Source: Pseudomonadota bacterium (GTDB lineage Bacteria; Pseudomonadota; Gammaproteobacteria; Burkholderiales; Burkholderiaceae_C). From it: a stretch of 64,000 nt of DNA. Shown here piece by piece: positions 38,274 to 47,186 of this stretch (position 1 is its first letter; each line of letters begins with the position of its first letter). Below the pieces are notes generated by a model. The model made no database searches. It saw nothing but the letters and a program-made list of their open reading frames with translations, and was not told the DNA's origin. The DNA is taken from assembly GCA_020161065.1 (NCBI GenBank), contig JAIUPH010000011.1:248001-312000 (forward strand), read 5' to 3'. Both the position numbers and the translations under genes were made by a program.

Positions 38274-38325
38274 AGTATCGGCAGCGCCTGACGCTCGGTC
38301 CAATCGATAATTCATGCCGATCGAT
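38274..38325 (-). promoter_or_regulatory. Bug-type promoter with paired ATCGAT boxes (copy 3)
   Basis: On the coding strand TTGGAC (38303-38298) and GATACT (38279-38274) are 18 bp apart. ATCGAT overlaps the -35 (38308-38303) and a second ATCGAT lies exactly 11 bp upstream (38325-38320). The string AATTATCGATTGGAC is identical to the one at 35927-35913. It drives the broken receptor and the DapA-like gene. Confidence 0.5.
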
Positions 38326-38448
38326 TCACGGCACTTGGGTGGACGGCCGGCCCGGCCACGCACGCGCCGGCGCCGGGCCGGGCGGCGGCGGCGTCGACAA
38401 CGGTTGCGCCCGCACCCGCGCGCCGCGTGCTGAGACAATCGGCGCCCG

Positions 38449-38868
38449 ATGACACAAGGCCTGATCCTCTTCGCCCACGGCGCGCGCGACCCGCGCTGGG
38501 CCGCGCCTTTCGAAGACCTGGCGGCGCGGGTACAGGCGCAGCGGCCCGGGTTGGCCGTGCGACTGGCCTACCTGGAGTTCCTGGCGCCCGACCTCGGCGC
38601 CGCGGTGGCCGAGCTGGCCGCCGCCGGCTGCACGCGCATCGAGCTGCTGCCGATGTTCCTGGGCAGCGGCGGCCACGTGCGCCGCGACCTGCCGCAGCTG
38701 CTGGACGAGCTGCGGCAACGGCACGCGGGCCTGGCGATCGCGCTACACACGGCCGTCGGCGAGCTCGACGCCGTGCTGCAGGCGATGGCCGACGCCGCCG
38801 TGGCGCTAGCCGACGCCGGCGCCGCCGGCGCCGCGGGCGCCGCGGGCGCCGCGGAGAGGGCGGCATGA
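38449..38868 (+). CDS. Sirohydrochlorin chelatase/CbiX-type protein
   Basis: This 139-residue chelatase inserts iron or cobalt into sirohydrochlorin for siroheme or cobalamin. The N-terminal LILFAHGARDPRW contains the catalytic His; the second conserved part is IELLPMFLGSGGHVRRDLPQLL with the second His. The length is that of single-domain CbiX-S/SirB. The last 20 residues are an Ala-Gly repeat (AGAAGAAGAAGAA) encoded by 9-bp tandem repeats. Its stop overlaps the start of the CysB-type regulator gene (ATGA), consistent with a role in sulfite reductase siroheme supply. Confidence 0.85.
   Translation: MTQGLILFAHGARDPRWAAPFEDLAARVQAQRPGLAVRLAYLEFLAPDLGAAVAELAAAGCTRIELLPMFLGSGGHVRRDLPQLLDELRQRHAGLAIALHTAVGELDAVLQAMADAAVALADAGAAGAAGAAGAAERAA
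38815..38850 (+). repeat. 9-bp tandem repeat in the chelatase 3' end
   Basis: Two copies of GCCGGCGCC (38815-38832) are followed by two of GCGGGCGCC (38833-38850), encoding four Ala-Gly-Ala units. Because the unit is a multiple of three, copy-number change keeps the frame and only lengthens the tail. Confidence 0.75.
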
Positions 38869-39815
38869 ACCTGCACCAGTTCCGCTTCGTGCAGGAGGCG
38901 GTGCGCCGCAACCTCAACCTCACCGAGACGGCCAAGGCGCTGTTCACCTCGCAGCCCGGCATCAGCAAGGCCATCATCGAGCTGGAGGAAGAGCTGGGCG
39001 TCGACATCTTCGTGCGCCACGGCAAGCGCTTGCGCCGCGTCACCGAGCCGGGGCAGCTGGTGCTGAAGTCGATCGAGACCATCATGCGCGAGGTGGCCAA
39101 CCTCAAGCGCATCGGCGAGGAGTATTCCAAGCAGGACGCCGGCACGCTGTCGATCGCCACCACGCACACGCAGGCGCGCTACTTCCTGCCGCAGCGCGTG
39201 GCCGAGCTGCGGCGGCGCTTTCCCAAGGTGCAGGTGGTGCTGCACCAGGGCATGCCCGAGCAGGTGGCGCGCATGCTGCTGGACGACGTGGCCGACATCG
39301 GCATCGCCACCGAGGCGCTGGCCGGCTACGACGAGTTGCTGACCCTGCCCTGCTACGAGTGGCAGCACGTGATGGTGCTGCCCGAGAGCCATCCGCTGGC
39401 CGCGGTGGAGCGGCCGACGCTGGAGCAGCTGGCCGCCGAACCGCTGGTGCTGTACCACCCGACGATGACCGGCCGCACGCGCATCGACCAGGCCTTTGCG
39501 CGCGCGCGGCTGAAGCCGGTGGTGGCGCTGGAAGGCATCGACTCCGACGTCATCATGACCTACGTGCGCATGGGCATGGGCGTGGGCCTGGTCACCGAGC
39601 TGGCGGCGCGCGCCGACACGCTGGCCGGCGGCCTGGTGGCGCGGCCGCTGGGGCACCTGTTCGGCCTCAACACCACGCGCGTGGCCTTCAAGCGCGGCGC
39701 CTACCTGCGGCACTTCGTCTTCGCCTTCGCCGAGCTGCTGTCCGAGCGGCTGTCGGCCACGCTGATCCAGCGCGCGATGAGCGGCACCGCCGACGGCGCC
39801 GACTACGAACTCTGA
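38865..39815 (+). CDS. cysB: CysB-family LysR regulator of sulfur assimilation
   Basis: A 316-residue CysB-type regulator. The N-terminus MNLHQFRFVQEAVRRNLNLTETAKALFTSQPGISKAI and the following IELEEELGVDIFVRHGKRLRRVTEPG are diagnostic for CysB/Cbl, not general LysR proteins. The effector domain has ATTHTQARYFLP (the Thr/Gln loop that binds sulfate or acetylserine) and YHPTMTGRTRIDQAF. Start at 38865 overlaps the chelatase stop. It should activate cysteine and sulfur-assimilation genes elsewhere in the genome; coupling with siroheme chelatase fits that role. Confidence 0.9.
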   Translation: MNLHQFRFVQEAVRRNLNLTETAKALFTSQPGISKAIIELEEELGVDIFVRHGKRLRRVTEPGQLVLKSIETIMREVANLKRIGEEYSKQDAGTLSIATTHTQARYFLPQRVAELRRRFPKVQVVLHQGMPEQVARMLLDDVADIGIATEALAGYDELLTLPCYEWQHVMVLPESHPLAAVERPTLEQLAAEPLVLYHPTMTGRTRIDQAFARARLKPVVALEGIDSDVIMTYVRMGMGVGLVTELAARADTLAGGLVARPLGHLFGLNTTRVAFKRGAYLRHFVFAFAELLSERLSATLIQRAMSGTADGADYEL

Positions 39816-39829
39816 ACCCAACGCTCGAC

Positions 39830-41005
39830 ATGACCGACTTGGCCTCCCCCCTGATCCGCACCCCCGCCCTGCCCTCGCGCCTGCCGCAGGTCGGCACCAC
39901 CATCTTCACCGTGATGTCGGCGCTGGCCGCCGAGGTGGGCGCGGTCAACCTGGGCCAGGGCTTCCCCGATTTCGACTGCGACCCGCGGCTGCTGCAGCAC
40001 GTCAGCGAGGCGATGGCCGCCGGCTTCAACCAGTACCCGCCGATGCCCGGCGTGCCCGCGCTGCGCCAGGCGGTGGCGGCGAAGACCGAGGCGCTGTACG
40101 GCCACGCCTACAGCCCCGACACCGAGATCACCGTGACGGCCGGCGCCACGCAGGCCATCCTGACCGCCGTGCTGGCCTGCGTGCACCCGGGCGACGAGGT
40201 GATCGTGCTCGAACCCTGCTACGACAGCTACGGCCCCAACGTCGAACTGGCCGGCGGCGTGGTGGTGCGCGTGCCGCTGTTGCCGGGCACTTTTCGCCCC
40301 GACCTGCCGCGCATCGCCGCGGCGATCACGCCGCGCACGCGCGCGCTCGTCGTCAACTCGCCGCACAACCCGACGGCCACGGTGTGGACGCGCGCCGAGA
40401 TGCTGCAGCTGGCCGAGATCCTGGCGCCCACCGAGGTGCTGCTGATCAGCGACGAGGTCTACGAGCACATGGTCTACGACGGCGTGCCGCACGTCAGCGC
40501 GTCGTCGATCCCGGCACTCGCGGCGCGCGCCTTCGTGGTGTCGAGCTTCGGCAAGACGTTTCACGTCACTGGCTGGAAGGTCGGCACCGTCGCCGCGCCG
40601 GCGCCGCTGACGGCCGAGTTCCGCAAGGTGCACCAGTTCAACGTGTTCACCGTCAACACGCCGATGCAGCACGCGCTGGCGCGCTACCTGCAGGACCCGC
40701 GGCCCTACCGGGAACTGCCGGCCTTCTACCAGCGCAAGCGCGACCTCTTCCGCGCCGGGCTGGCGAAGACGCGGCTCAAGTTGCTGCCGAGTGCCGGCAG
40801 CTATTTCCAGAGCGTGGACTACAGTGCCGTCAGCAGCCTCAACGAGGCCGACTTCTGCCAGTGGCTGACGCGCGAAGTGGGCGTGGCCGCGATCCCGATC
40901 TCGGCCTTCTACGACGCCGGCTTCGAGCAAGGCTTTGCCCGGCTGTGCTTCGCCAAGAAGGACGAGACGCTGAACGCGGCGCTGGCGCGGCTGGCGCGCC
41001 TCTGA
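39830..41005 (+). CDS. PLP-dependent methionine aminotransferase-type class I aminotransferase
   Basis: A 391-residue fold-type I aminotransferase. Motifs are AVNLGQGFPDFDCD, TVTAGATQAILTAVLA, NSPHNPTATVWTRAEM, LISDEVYEHMVYDG and SSFGKTFHVTGWKVG (Schiff-base Lys). The pattern is closest to E. coli YbdL/methionine aminotransferase and the kynurenine aminotransferase/glutamine transaminase K group, which use methionine or aromatic amino acids and 2-oxo acids. It begins 14 bp after cysB, consistent with a sulfur-amino-acid role. It converges on the FimV-like gene. Confidence 0.85.
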   Translation: MTDLASPLIRTPALPSRLPQVGTTIFTVMSALAAEVGAVNLGQGFPDFDCDPRLLQHVSEAMAAGFNQYPPMPGVPALRQAVAAKTEALYGHAYSPDTEITVTAGATQAILTAVLACVHPGDEVIVLEPCYDSYGPNVELAGGVVVRVPLLPGTFRPDLPRIAAAITPRTRALVVNSPHNPTATVWTRAEMLQLAEILAPTEVLLISDEVYEHMVYDGVPHVSASSIPALAARAFVVSSFGKTFHVTGWKVGTVAAPAPLTAEFRKVHQFNVFTVNTPMQHALARYLQDPRPYRELPAFYQRKRDLFRAGLAKTRLKLLPSAGSYFQSVDYSAVSSLNEADFCQWLTREVGVAAIPISAFYDAGFEQGFARLCFAKKDETLNAALARLARL

Positions 41006-41039
41006 AGCGCCGCCGGCGGTTTGGGCCCTGGGCTTTCGG

Positions 41040-43046
41040 CTAGCGGCGGCGGCGGCCGCCGCCGTTGCCGTTGCCGCTGCCATTGCCCGGCACGCCGGGC
41101 TCGGTGGCCGTCTCGCCGAACAGGCTTTCCGGCACCTGCGGCTGGGTGACGTCGAGGTCCACCGGCACCGTGGGCGCGTTGTCCAGCGGCACCAGGCCCG
41201 AGTCGAGCGCGGGCGGCATCTCGTCCAGCGACATCGGCTGCGTGAAGTCGGCACCGTCGCCGATGGGCAGCAGCACGTCGACGCGGCCCGACTCCAGCGG
41301 CTCGCGGTCCAGCAGGTCGCGCGCCAGCGAGTACAGGAACAGCACGTCGCGGTAGGCCGGCATGTCGAACAGCTCGCCGCGCGACTTGCGGAACAGCAGC
41401 GACTCCAGCGCCGCCATCGCGTCGATCGGCGACGGCCACACCATCTGCAGCCGGCCCACCACCGCGGGGTAGTCCTCCAGCGAACGGCCCTCGGCGCTGT
41501 CGGCCTCCCAGTCGGGCGCGTAGGCGTTGAAGCGGTGGTTGAAGCGCGCACGCGTGCGCTCGTAAGCCTCGCGGTCGCCGCGCCGGCGGTAGATTTCCAG
41601 CAGCTTCAGGTAGGGCAGCGGGCTGCTGCCGCCGGTGCTGCGCAGGTGGTCCACCAGCAGGTCGATGGCCGCTTCGTCCTGGCCCAGCACGACGAAGAAC
41701 TCGGCCTGCTGCTCGAGGTCGATCAACTCCTCGATCGTCACGTCGCGCGGCGGCGGCTCCTCGCGCCAGCCGACCGGCAGCGCATGCGTCTGCTCGACCA
41801 CCGTGGGCGGCGGCTCGATCAGGCTGCTGACGCTGGGCAGCTCGGTCGCGAACACCGGGCCCAGCGTGGCCGGTCGCGTGCTGTTGTAGCCGCCGCTGGA
41901 CGGCAAGGCGCCGGGGGCGCTGGCGTCGGCGCCGCCGCCGGAGTCGCCGCGCGACTCGGCGGCCCCCGTGCTCACCGCCGCCGCGCCGGCCGCGGTGGAC
42001 TTGCCAGCCGCCGTGGCCTGCCACCAGGCCTGCTGGCGCTCGCGCTGCAGGCGGCGCAGCCGCAGCGCCAGGCCGAGCGCCAGCGCCGCCAGCAACACCG
42101 CCAGCGCCGCCAGCCAGGGCGTCCAGGCCGACATCGAATCGTTCTCGGCGGCCTTCTGGCGCAGCAGCCGCAGTAGCTCGCGGTCGGCCGCCGCGTCGGC
42201 GCGCATCTTCTCGATCACCTGCTCGAGCGCGGCCACGCGCGCGTCGGCCGACGAGGCGGCCAGCGCGGCCGCCTGCACCTCGGCGGCCGAGGCCGCGGCG
42301 CTGGCGGCTGCGGCTGCTTCCGCCGTTTGAGGCGGTTGAGGCGCTTGAGCCGCTTGAGAGGCTGGCGCCGCTTCAGCGCCGACCGCCGGTGCCGCGCTGG
42401 CGGCCGGCGGCGGCGGCTCCACCGCATCCAGCCGCAGCCGCGGCCGGGCCGCGCGCGCCGCCGCCTCGCCGGCCGGCGGGGTGGCGGCCGCCGCGGTGCG
42501 GCGCGGTGCCGGGCGCGGGCGGCGCACCGTGGGCCTGGCGGCGGCCGGCGGCGTGGTCGCATCGGCCCGCGGCCGCGCGGGCGCCGTCAGCGCCTCGCCG
42601 GCGGCCGGCGACGCCAACGCCGCCGCGGGCACCGGCTCCACCGCCGCGGCCAGCGCCGGCGCTGACTGCACCGGCGCCGGGTCGGCCAACAGCGTGAAGC
42701 GCCGCTGCAGCCGCGGCGGGCAGCCCAGCGAGACGGCCACCGTCACCACCGGCTCGTCGATGATCGAATGGGTTTGCACGCGCAGCAGCGTCGCGCTGCC
42801 GTCGCTTTCCAGCCGCGTGCGCACGGCGGCTGCGGGCAAGCGCTGCTCGCCGACCAGCACCTCGGCGCTGACGCATTCGGGGGCCAGCGTTTCGCCGGGG
42901 TCCAGGCGCAAGGCGATGGTCTGGTCCAGGCTCTGGCCCAGCGTCGCGACCGTGCCCGCGGCACCAAACCCCAGGGCACCAGCCCCGGCCGACCAGGCGG
43001 CCAGCGCGAAGGCGATTGCGAGGGGATGGAACCGCTTCTTCTGCAT
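41040..43046 (-). CDS. fimV: FimV-like pilus assembly/polar hub protein
   Basis: A 668-residue membrane protein. The N-terminus (MQKKRFHPLAIAFALAAWSAGAGA) is a signal peptide, followed by the FimV-type domain LGFGAAGTVATLGQSLDQTIALRLDPGE. A long Ala/Pro-rich stretch covers residues 130-290. One transmembrane helix follows (WLAALAVLLAALALGLALRL), then a cytoplasmic acidic region with TPR-like repeats (EFFVVLGQDEAAIDLLVDHLRS, YLKLLEIYRRRGDREAYERTRARFNHRF). The end is a Gly/Asn run and RRRR. FimV/HubP proteins organise type IV pili, chemotaxis and polarity. A LysM motif, common in FimV, was not seen. The low-complexity middle makes the exact family name less certain. Confidence 0.7.
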   Translation of the reverse strand: MQKKRFHPLAIAFALAAWSAGAGALGFGAAGTVATLGQSLDQTIALRLDPGETLAPECVSAEVLVGEQRLPAAAVRTRLESDGSATLLRVQTHSIIDEPVVTVAVSLGCPPRLQRRFTLLADPAPVQSAPALAAAVEPVPAAALASPAAGEALTAPARPRADATTPPAAARPTVRRPRPAPRRTAAAATPPAGEAAARAARPRLRLDAVEPPPPAASAAPAVGAEAAPASQAAQAPQPPQTAEAAAAASAAASAAEVQAAALAASSADARVAALEQVIEKMRADAAADRELLRLLRQKAAENDSMSAWTPWLAALAVLLAALALGLALRLRRLQRERQQAWWQATAAGKSTAAGAAAVSTGAAESRGDSGGGADASAPGALPSSGGYNSTRPATLGPVFATELPSVSSLIEPPPTVVEQTHALPVGWREEPPPRDVTIEELIDLEQQAEFFVVLGQDEAAIDLLVDHLRSTGGSSPLPYLKLLEIYRRRGDREAYERTRARFNHRFNAYAPDWEADSAEGRSLEDYPAVVGRLQMVWPSPIDAMAALESLLFRKSRGELFDMPAYRDVLFLYSLARDLLDREPLESGRVDVLLPIGDGADFTQPMSLDEMPPALDSGLVPLDNAPTVPVDLDVTQPQVPESLFGETATEPGVPGNGSGNGNGGGRRRR

Positions 43047-43268
43047 CGGGTTTGCGGTACGAAAACAGCGTTGGACTCTAGCATGTGGCTTGCCCGCCAA
43101 GAGGTGGGTCAAGCCCCTGCATCCGGGGTGCGCCGCCGGGTGTAGCCGCCGCGCGATGGCCGCAGCGGGGCCGTGCCGCGGCGGCGCCGGGCATGGCGGC
43201 GCGCCGGGACGCATCGACAACAATGCGCCGACGCGATGCACCCTCGCATGTCGCTTCAGAGACAAGGC

Positions 43269-43976
43269 ATGAACACCTCGGTTCTTACAATCGAAGAACG
43301 TCAAAACATCGAGGCCGGCGCGTGGTTTTCCAAGCTGTCGCAACCCCTGCGTCAAGCCATCTTGTCGTGCAGCATCGTGCGCCGTCTCGGCGACGGCGCG
43401 GCGCTGACGGCGCGCGGCACGGCGGCCGAAACCTGGTGCGGCGTGGCGCGCGGCGCGGTGCGCGTCAGCACGGTGTCGCTGTCGGGCAAGCAGGTCACGC
43501 TGACCTACGCCGAGCCCGGCGTCTGGTTCGGCGACATCTCGCTGTTCGACGGCCTGCCGCGCACGCACGATGCGCACGCCCACGGCGACACCACCTTGCT
43601 GATGGTGCGCAAGCCCGACTTCAAGGACCTGCTGGCCCGGCACGTGGAGCTGTACGACGCGCTGCTGCGCCTGAACTGCCGCCGCCTGCGGCTGATGTTC
43701 GACCAGGTCGAAGACCTCAACACGCGCCCGCTGCAGGCGCGGCTGGCCAAGCAGTTGCTGCTGCTGGGGCGCAGCTACGGCATCGCGCAGGGCGACGAAA
43801 TCCGCATCGGCCTGCAGCTGGCGCAGGAAGACCTGGCGCAACTGCTCGGCGCCTCGCGCCAGCGCGTCAACCAGGAGTTGAAGGGCTTCGAGCGCGACGG
43901 CGCGCTGCGCGTCGAGCCGACGCGGCTGGTGCTGCTGTCGCGCGACAAGCTGGTCGCGGCGGCTGAACGCTGCTGA
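43269..43976 (+). CDS. Crp/Fnr-family transcriptional regulator
   Basis: A 235-residue regulator. The N-terminal cyclic-nucleotide-binding-like domain includes GVARGAVRVSTVSLSGKQVTLTYAEPGVWFGDISLFDGLPRTHDAHA. The C-terminal winged helix has LAQEDLAQLLGASRQRVNQELKGFERDGAL as recognition region. The Cys cluster of oxygen-sensing FNR is absent, and the Arg-Ser pair of the cAMP pocket is not evident, so the signal is unknown. An upstream in-frame ATG at 43248 is possible. It lies 30 bp before the phosphotransferase gene and may be its regulator or simply an adjacent gene. Confidence 0.85.
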   Translation: MNTSVLTIEERQNIEAGAWFSKLSQPLRQAILSCSIVRRLGDGAALTARGTAAETWCGVARGAVRVSTVSLSGKQVTLTYAEPGVWFGDISLFDGLPRTHDAHAHGDTTLLMVRKPDFKDLLARHVELYDALLRLNCRRLRLMFDQVEDLNTRPLQARLAKQLLLLGRSYGIAQGDEIRIGLQLAQEDLAQLLGASRQRVNQELKGFERDGALRVEPTRLVLLSRDKLVAAAERC

Positions 43977-44006
43977 TTCCTTTCAATCTCACGAGGAGCT
44001 TCGACG

Positions 44007-45083
44007 ATGGACGCCTTCACCGGCACCACGGACATGGCCGCCAGCCACGCCTTCGACGTGGCGGCGCTGGAGCGGCACCTGTCGGCCACGCTGCCCGGCT
44101 TTGCCGGCCCGCTGACGGTGCGGCAGTTCAAGGGCGGCCAGTCCAACCCCACCTACCAGCTGGTGACGCCCGGCGCCCGCTACGTGATGCGCAGCAAGCC
44201 CGGCCCGAAGGCGCGGCTGCTGCCCTCGGCGCATGCCATCGAACGCGAGTTCCGCGTGATGAGCGCGCTGGCGCTCACCGCCGTGCCGGTGCCGCGCATG
44301 CACCTGCTGTGCGACGACGAGGCGGTGATCGGCCGCGCCTTCTACGTGATGGAATGCGTCGAAGGCCGCGTGCTGTGGAACCCGGCGCTGCCCGAGCTCG
44401 GCCGCGACGAGCGCGCCGCCGTCTACGACGAGATGAACCGCGTCATCGCCGCGCTGCACACCGTGGACCTGCGCGCCGTGGCGCTGGAAGACTACGGCAA
44501 GCCCGGCAGTTATTTCGAGCGCCAGATCGGCCGCTGGAGCAAGCAGTACCTGGCCTCGGCCACCGAGCGCATCGAGGCGATGGAGCGGCTGATCGAATGG
44601 CTGCCGGCGCACCTGCCGGCCAGCGCGCGCGACGACGGCCAGGCCACCATCGTGCACGGCGACTACCGGCTCGACAACCTGATCTTCCACCCCACCGAGC
44701 CGCGCGTGGTGGCCGTGCTCGACTGGGAGCTGTCGACCATCGGCCACCCGCTGGCCGACTTCAGCTACCACTGCATGGCCTGGCACATCCCGCCGGGCGA
44801 ATTCCGCGGCATGGCCGGCGCCGACTTCGCGGCGCTCGGCATCCCGACCGAAGCCGCCTACATACAGCGTTATTGCCAGCGCACCGGCCGCGGCGACCCC
44901 GGCGCGCTGATGGCCGACTGGAACTTCTACCTGGCCTACAACCTGTTCCGCATCGCCGCCATCACCCAGGGCATCGCGCGGCGCGCGCTCGACGGCACGG
45001 CGTCCAGCGCGCAGGCCAAGGCCACCGGCGCCGCCACGCGCCCGCTGGCCGAGCGCGGCTGGGCGGTGGCGCAGCGCGCCTGA
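44007..45083 (+). CDS. Phosphotransferase (aminoglycoside phosphotransferase/ACAD10-like)
   Basis: A 358-residue protein kinase-like phosphotransferase. It has an N-lobe with [26 protein letters not shown], the catalytic loop [13 protein letters not shown] (Asp and Asn) and the metal-binding [18 protein letters not shown]. This pattern is that of APH-fold proteins coupled with acyl-CoA dehydrogenases, as in human ACAD10/ACAD11, where the kinase phosphorylates 4-hydroxy acyl groups to allow their removal. GAGGAG stands 7-8 nt before the start. The next gene, 43 bp downstream, is an acyl-CoA dehydrogenase, so the bacterial pair probably handles 4-hydroxy or branched fatty acids. Confidence 0.85.
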   Translation: MDAFTGTTDMAASHAFDVAALERHLSATLPGFAGPLTVRQFKGGQSNPTYQLVTPGARYVMRSKPGPKARLLPSAHAIEREFRVMSALALTAVPVPRMHLLCDDEAVIGRAFYVMECVEGRVLWNPALPELGRDERAAVYDEMNRVIAALHTVDLRAVALEDYGKPGSYFERQIGRWSKQYLASATERIEAMERLIEWLPAHLPASARDDGQATIVHGDYRLDNLIFHPTEPRVVAVLDWELSTIGHPLADFSYHCMAWHIPPGEFRGMAGADFAALGIPTEAAYIQRYCQRTGRGDPGALMADWNFYLAYNLFRIAAITQGIARRALDGTASSAQAKATGAATRPLAERGWAVAQRA

Positions 45084-45126
45084 CCCCGAACGAACGAACG
45101 AACGAACCGCTGAAGGAGCAACGACG

Positions 45127-46377
45127 ATGGACTTCGACTACACCCCGCGCGTCAAGGAACTGCAGGGCCGGCTCAAGGCCTTCATGGACGAGCACGTCTA
45201 CCCGGCCGAGCCGGCGTACTGGGCCGAGATCCAGGCCAACACCGCCGCCGGCCGCCGCTGGACGCCGCTGGAAGTGATCGAGCAGCTCAAGCCCAAGGCG
45301 CGCGCCGCCGGGCTGTGGAACCTGTTCCTGCCGGCGCGCGCCGAAGCCCACGGCCCGGCGCTGAACTACGGCATGGGGCTGACCAACCTCGAATACGCGC
45401 CGCTGTCGGAAATCATGGGCGCCGTGCCCTGGGCCAGCGAGGTGTTCAACTGCTCGGCGCCCGACACCGGCAACATGGAGACCATCGCCCGCTACGGCAC
45501 GCCCGAGCACCACAAGCAGTGGCTGGAGCCGCTGCTGGAAGGCCAGATCCGCAGCGCCTTCGCGATGACCGAGCCGGCGGTGGCCTCGTCTGACGCCACC
45601 AACATCGAGGCGCGCATCGAGCGGCAGGGCGACGACTACGTGATCAACGGCCGCAAGTGGTGGACCAGCGGCGCCGGCGACCCGCGCTGCAAGATCTTCA
45701 TCTTCATGGGCAAGACCGACCCCGAGGCGCCGCGGCATTCGCAGCAGTCGATGGTGCTGGTGCCGCGCGACACGCCGGGCATCACCATCAAGCGGCCGCT
45801 GGGCGTGTTCGGCTACGACGACGCGCCGCACGGCCACATGGAGGTGCTGTTCGAGAACGTGCGCGTGCCGGTGTCGAACATCCTGCTCGGCGAAGGCCGC
45901 GGCTTCGAGATCGCCCAGGGCCGGCTGGGCCCCGGCCGCATCCACCACTGCATGCGCACCGTCGGCCTGGCCGAGCGCTCGCTGGAGCTGATGTGCCGCC
46001 GCGCGCTGTCGCGCGTGGCCTTCGGCCGCCCGATCGCGCAGCAAGGCGTGACGCAGGAGCGCATTGCCGAATCGCGCTGCCTGATCGACCAGGCGCGGCT
46101 GCTGACGCTGAAGGCGGCGTGGATGATGGACGTGGCCGGCAACAAGGCCGCCAAGGCCGAGATCGCGATGATCAAGGTGGTGGCGCCGACGATGGCCGGC
46201 CGCGTCATCGACTGGGCGATGCAGGTGCACGGCGCCGCCGGCATGTGCGAAGACTTCCCGCTGGCCTACTTCTACACGCTGGTGCGCACGCTGCGCTTCG
46301 CCGACGGCCCCGACGAGGTGCACCGCAACGCCATCGCCAAGCTCGAACTGGGCAAGTACGCCGCGGCCAAGGCGTGA
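45127..46377 (+). CDS. Acyl-CoA dehydrogenase (ACAD10/11-like)
   Basis: A 416-residue FAD enzyme. It begins [28 protein letters not shown] and has [21 protein letters not shown] (FAD and substrate loop), [23 protein letters not shown] and [22 protein letters not shown]. It ends with [34 protein letters not shown], which contains the GxxG-type FAD contact. The usual catalytic Glu region is replaced by the ACAD10/11-like pattern. AAGGAG precedes the start by 8 nt. It forms a two-gene unit with the phosphotransferase; together they could convert 4-hydroxyacyl-CoA to intermediates of beta-oxidation. Substrate length unknown. Confidence 0.9.
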   Translation: MDFDYTPRVKELQGRLKAFMDEHVYPAEPAYWAEIQANTAAGRRWTPLEVIEQLKPKARAAGLWNLFLPARAEAHGPALNYGMGLTNLEYAPLSEIMGAVPWASEVFNCSAPDTGNMETIARYGTPEHHKQWLEPLLEGQIRSAFAMTEPAVASSDATNIEARIERQGDDYVINGRKWWTSGAGDPRCKIFIFMGKTDPEAPRHSQQSMVLVPRDTPGITIKRPLGVFGYDDAPHGHMEVLFENVRVPVSNILLGEGRGFEIAQGRLGPGRIHHCMRTVGLAERSLELMCRRALSRVAFGRPIAQQGVTQERIAESRCLIDQARLLTLKAAWMMDVAGNKAAKAEIAMIKVVAPTMAGRVIDWAMQVHGAAGMCEDFPLAYFYTLVRTLRFADGPDEVHRNAIAKLELGKYAAAKA

Positions 46378-46394
46378 CGCGGCGGCGGCTTTGA

Positions 46395-46419
46395 GCGGCC
46401 TGAAACGGCTCTAGGCCGC
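46395..46419. other. Inverted repeat between convergent genes
   Basis: GCGGCCT (46395-46401) and AGGCCGC (46413-46419) form a 7-bp stem with an 11-nt loop, between the acyl-CoA dehydrogenase stop and the end of a convergent gene. A longer GGCGGCGGC/GCCGCTGCCGCC pairing continues to 46465. No T-tract; it may be a bidirectional end. Confidence 0.35.
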
Positions 46420-46443
46420 CGGCGGCGGCGGCCCGAATCGGCT

Positions 46444-47130
46444 TTAGGCCGCTGCCGCCGGCGGCGGACCGTCGCCGACGCGCCGCGCCTCGCGCAGCGC
46501 CGCCTCGAACAGCCGCAGGTGCGGCTCGAAGGCGCGCGGCGAGGCCTCGTCGGCCTCGGTGCGCAGCGTGACCTTGCCGCGGTTGATCATCAGCACGAAG
46601 GCGGTGGCCGGGTCGATCGCCAGGGCGGCCAGCTGCGCGCTCAAAGGGCCCGCCAGCCACTGCTGCAGCCAGGGCTTGAGGCTGGACGCCGCCGTGTAGC
46701 GCTCGGCCAGCTCGCCCAGCTCGGGGCGGCTGAGCTTGGGGTACATCACCACCCAGCGCATCTCGGCCGGGGTCTCGGTGTCGATGCGCGTCTGCACGCC
46801 TTCGACGAACTGGTCGAACATCGCCTTCTCGATGGCTTCCTGCAGCACGCGGTTGAGCACGATGAGCTGCAGCTCGGCCGGCAGCGGCAGCTCGGCGCGG
46901 ATGCGCAGCTCGCGCCCCAGCACGTAGGGCCGCTGCGAAGGGCCCCACTCCAGCCGCCAGGGCACGTTGCCGGCCTTGCCGTCGATGATGACGCCCTCGC
47001 CTTCGCGCGGGGTGCGGATCTGGATCTGCCCCGCGCGCGACCAGCCGGCAAAGGCCTCGGGGCCGACCTTGGCCGCCGACTTGGCGTTGCTGCCGGCGCC
47101 GGACAGCCAGCGTTTGATTCCGTCGAGCAT
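46444..47130 (-). CDS. Hypothetical conserved protein (228 aa)
   Basis: No family recognised. The protein starts MLDGIKRWLSGAG, with no signal peptide or membrane segment. It contains an ordered region of alternating beta strands (QIQIRTPREGEGVIIDGK, PWRLEWGPSQRPYVLGRELRIRAEL), then a helical region (ELQLIVLNRVLQEAIEKAMFDQFVEG) and EMRWVVMYPKLSRPELGELAERY. The charge pattern suggests a soluble cytoplasmic protein. It is transcribed divergently from the GST gene, 56 bp apart. Nothing in its neighbours hints at the function. Confidence 0.65.
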   Translation of the reverse strand: MLDGIKRWLSGAGSNAKSAAKVGPEAFAGWSRAGQIQIRTPREGEGVIIDGKAGNVPWRLEWGPSQRPYVLGRELRIRAELPLPAELQLIVLNRVLQEAIEKAMFDQFVEGVQTRIDTETPAEMRWVVMYPKLSRPELGELAERYTAASSLKPWLQQWLAGPLSAQLAALAIDPATAFVLMINRGKVTLRTEADEASPRAFEPHLRLFEAALREARRVGDGPPPAAAA

Positions 47131-47186
47131 GGTTTAGAGTGCCAGCGCAAGGCGCCGCAACCGGCAGCGCGCGAAAGGGTTCCCCG

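Noticed and set aside
38404-38439. TTGCGC ... GACAAT as a promoter for the chelatase-cysB genes
   Set aside because: The spacing is 24 bp, outside the useful range for a sigma-70 promoter.
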